From the NCBI GenBank assembly GCA_007126995.1, contig SLAD01000161.1:1-7053 (forward strand): a stretch of 7,053 nt of DNA. Reading direction: 5' to 3'. Position numbers and translations under genes: made by a program. This document shows positions 6,007-7,053 of this stretch, piece after piece; position 1 is the first letter of the stretch, and the number at the start of each line of letters is the position of its first letter. The notes below the pieces were generated by a model. It did no database searches. It saw only the letters and a program-made list of their open reading frames with translations, and was not told the DNA's origin. This stretch comes from Kiritimatiellia bacterium. GTDB taxonomy: Bacteria; Verrucomicrobiota; Kiritimatiellia; SLAD01.

Positions 6007-7053
6007 ATGACTAATCCCGATAAGCCTGCCGACCCCAAAGGAGCGGCTGCGATCAATCCGAATGACACGTCCCCGAATGAAGCAGCGCGGGGCGAGGAAG
6101 CGCGTGATGCTGCTGATGCGCCCGAAGCGGATCACAACCCGCGTGGCCGGAAGGACGCGGGCCGGGGCGAAGTGGTCCTGTATGCCTTCGGCAACGTCGA
6201 AGCGTCTATCGCCGATCAGTTCTTCAACGTGCTGAACAACATCATGATCGTGGCGATGCACGTGAATCCGATGCTGCTCGGATTGATTCTCGGCATCAAG
6301 ACCTTGTGGGACGGCGTCACCGATCCGATCATGGCCTACATCACGGACAATACGCGCACCCGTTGGGGGCGCCGACGGCCGTTCATTCTTGTCGGCGGCG
6401 TGTCGCGCATCCTGCTGCTGCTGGGCATCGTGGCCTTCATCCCGGCGGGCGTGCATGTGATGCGCAACGTGGTGATGGAAGCGCAAAAATACGGCAACGA
6501 AGCCGTGCAACTGGCGTCTTCGTCCTTCACGCATGCGGTCCAGTCGTACGAGCAGATCGATGAGTTGCCGGCCGATCGACAAGCCGTATTGCTCGACGCG
6601 TTGCTCGAGACCAAAGCCTCCGCCCAGCAGGCGCTGACCCTTTCGGTCGAACATATGCCCATCCTGCTCGACGATTTGGCCACGCGGGAAGGGGAACTGG
6701 AACAACGGCTACGGGAACTCGACGAGGCGCGCGCCGCGCGGCCGCCGGATGCCGATCCATCCGAGGCCTTGGCGATTCCCAAGGGCTTGGTTGAAGCCGC
6801 GGAAGAGCGGGTCGCGAAAGCCCAAGAACTGTTGAACCGGTTGGAAGAGGCGCGGCGTGAGGCCATCGCTGCGGAACATGTGGCGCTTTACGTTTTGGAG
6901 CAATACGATCACGTCCCGTCCAGAGTCTTGGATTCACGCGAGGCGGCCCAGGCGCGCGCACTTGAGGTCTATGCTGCCGCAGGACTGGAACCGATTGAAG
7001 ACATCTTCGTTTTGCCTGAACGGCCTGCGCCCATGCCGGGCGAGCGCGGGGGC
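6007..7053 (+). CDS. GPH/MelB-type sugar transporter with long helical insertion (3' end outside window)
   Basis: An open frame of 349 codons runs off the right edge. It opens after a stop at 5980-5982, and the ATG at 6007 is its first ATG. GTG at 6172 is an alternative start. Residues 1-54 are a hydrophilic Ala/Asp/Pro/Asn-rich tail. Membrane helix 1 (about 57-83) starts LYAFGN. Helix 2 (about 87-111) carries WDGVTDPIMAYI, whose D102 and D106 correspond to the cation-binding D55 and D59 of MelB. The cytoplasmic loop has RTRWGRRRPF (117-126), typical of glycoside-pentoside-hexuronide symporters. Helix 3 spans about 126-148. From about residue 153 onward, helix 4 does not appear. Instead there are some 200 charged, Ala/Glu/Leu/Arg-rich residues with heptad-like spacing (220-241, 261-300), divided by Pro-rich PPDADPSEALAIP (246-258) and ending near PERPAPMPGERGG. 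The frame and codon style remain uniform, so this is not a visible frameshift. Likely cargo is rhamnose or a rhamnose-containing glycoside, by context only. Confidence 0.85.
   Translation, partial: MTNPDKPADPKGAAAINPNDTSPNEAARGEEARDAADAPEADHNPRGRKDAGRGEVVLYAFGNVEASIADQFFNVLNNIMIVAMHVNPMLLGLILGIKTLWDGVTDPIMAYITDNTRTRWGRRRPFILVGGVSRILLLLGIVAFIPAGVHVMRNVVMEAQKYGNEAVQLASSSFTHAVQSYEQIDELPADRQAVLLDALLETKASAQQALTLSVEHMPILLDDLATREGELEQRLRELDEARAARPPDADPSEALAIPKGLVEAAEERVAKAQELLNRLEEARREAIAAEHVALYVLEQYDHVPSRVLDSREAAQARALEVYAAAGLEPIEDIFVLPERPAPMPGERGG

Noticed and set aside
5853..6068. Small minus-strand frame whose ATG (6008) overlaps the transporter ATG, considered as a divergent small regulator
   Set aside because: No helix-turn-helix or other motif, only a weak GGGA upstream, and part of the longer frame is antisense coding sequence.
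5662..6705. Minus-strand open frame of 347 codons, the second-longest unexplained one in the window
   Set aside because: Most of it is antisense to the transporter, and its translation is His/Arg/Gln-rich low complexity without family motifs. The plus-strand frame has clear GPH motifs.
1..7053. tRNA, rRNA, CRISPR arrays, insertion sequences or phage genes
   Set aside because: No cloverleaf, rRNA core sequence, regularly spaced repeats, transposase motif or phage protein was recognised on either strand.

Overview
The window looks like a piece of chromosome from a heterotrophic, polysaccharide-degrading bacterium, most likely of the Planctomycetes-Verrucomicrobia-Chlamydiae (PVC) group. A Verrucomicrobiota or Kiritimatiellota relative is my best guess. 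The clues are the C-terminal module of the first protein, the gene content (cytoplasmic GH31 enzyme, stand-alone class II aldolase, L-rhamnose isomerase, GPH-type sugar transporter), GC-rich coding sequence, and hairpin repeats between genes. The lineage is inferred from style of sequence, not from a marker gene.

Layout, left to right. 2-844 (+): the 3' end of a large secreted beta-sandwich protein of unknown function. 845-977: a convergent gap with three small hairpins of one repeat family, the outermost of which can act as a terminator for the next gene. 978-3356 (-): a complete GH31 glycoside hydrolase. 3357-3583: an AT-rich divergent promoter region. 3584-4342 (+): a zinc-dependent class II aldolase. 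4370-5623 (-): a complete L-rhamnose isomerase, RhaA. 5624-6006: a second divergent promoter region, with a cluster of short palindromes on the transporter side. 6007-7053 (+): the start of a GPH/MelB-type transporter, which runs off the right edge and is therefore easily missed by a search for closed reading frames.

The genes fit together as a rhamnose (or related 6-deoxyhexose) utilisation locus. The transporter would import free sugar or a small glycoside, and the cytoplasmic GH31 enzyme would remove an alpha-linked sugar from it. RhaA would convert L-rhamnose to L-rhamnulose. After phosphorylation by a kinase not seen here, the aldolase would split rhamnulose 1-phosphate into dihydroxyacetone phosphate and L-lactaldehyde. 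The genes alternate in strand, so they form two divergent pairs rather than one operon. That arrangement suggests one regulator acting at both intergenic regions.

The most unusual item is the transporter. After three normal-looking membrane helices it enters a hydrophilic, strongly helical, coiled-coil-like stretch of about 200 residues that is still going at the window edge, where an ordinary family member would have a short loop and then helix 4. By the usual MFS topology this stretch would lie outside the cytoplasmic membrane.
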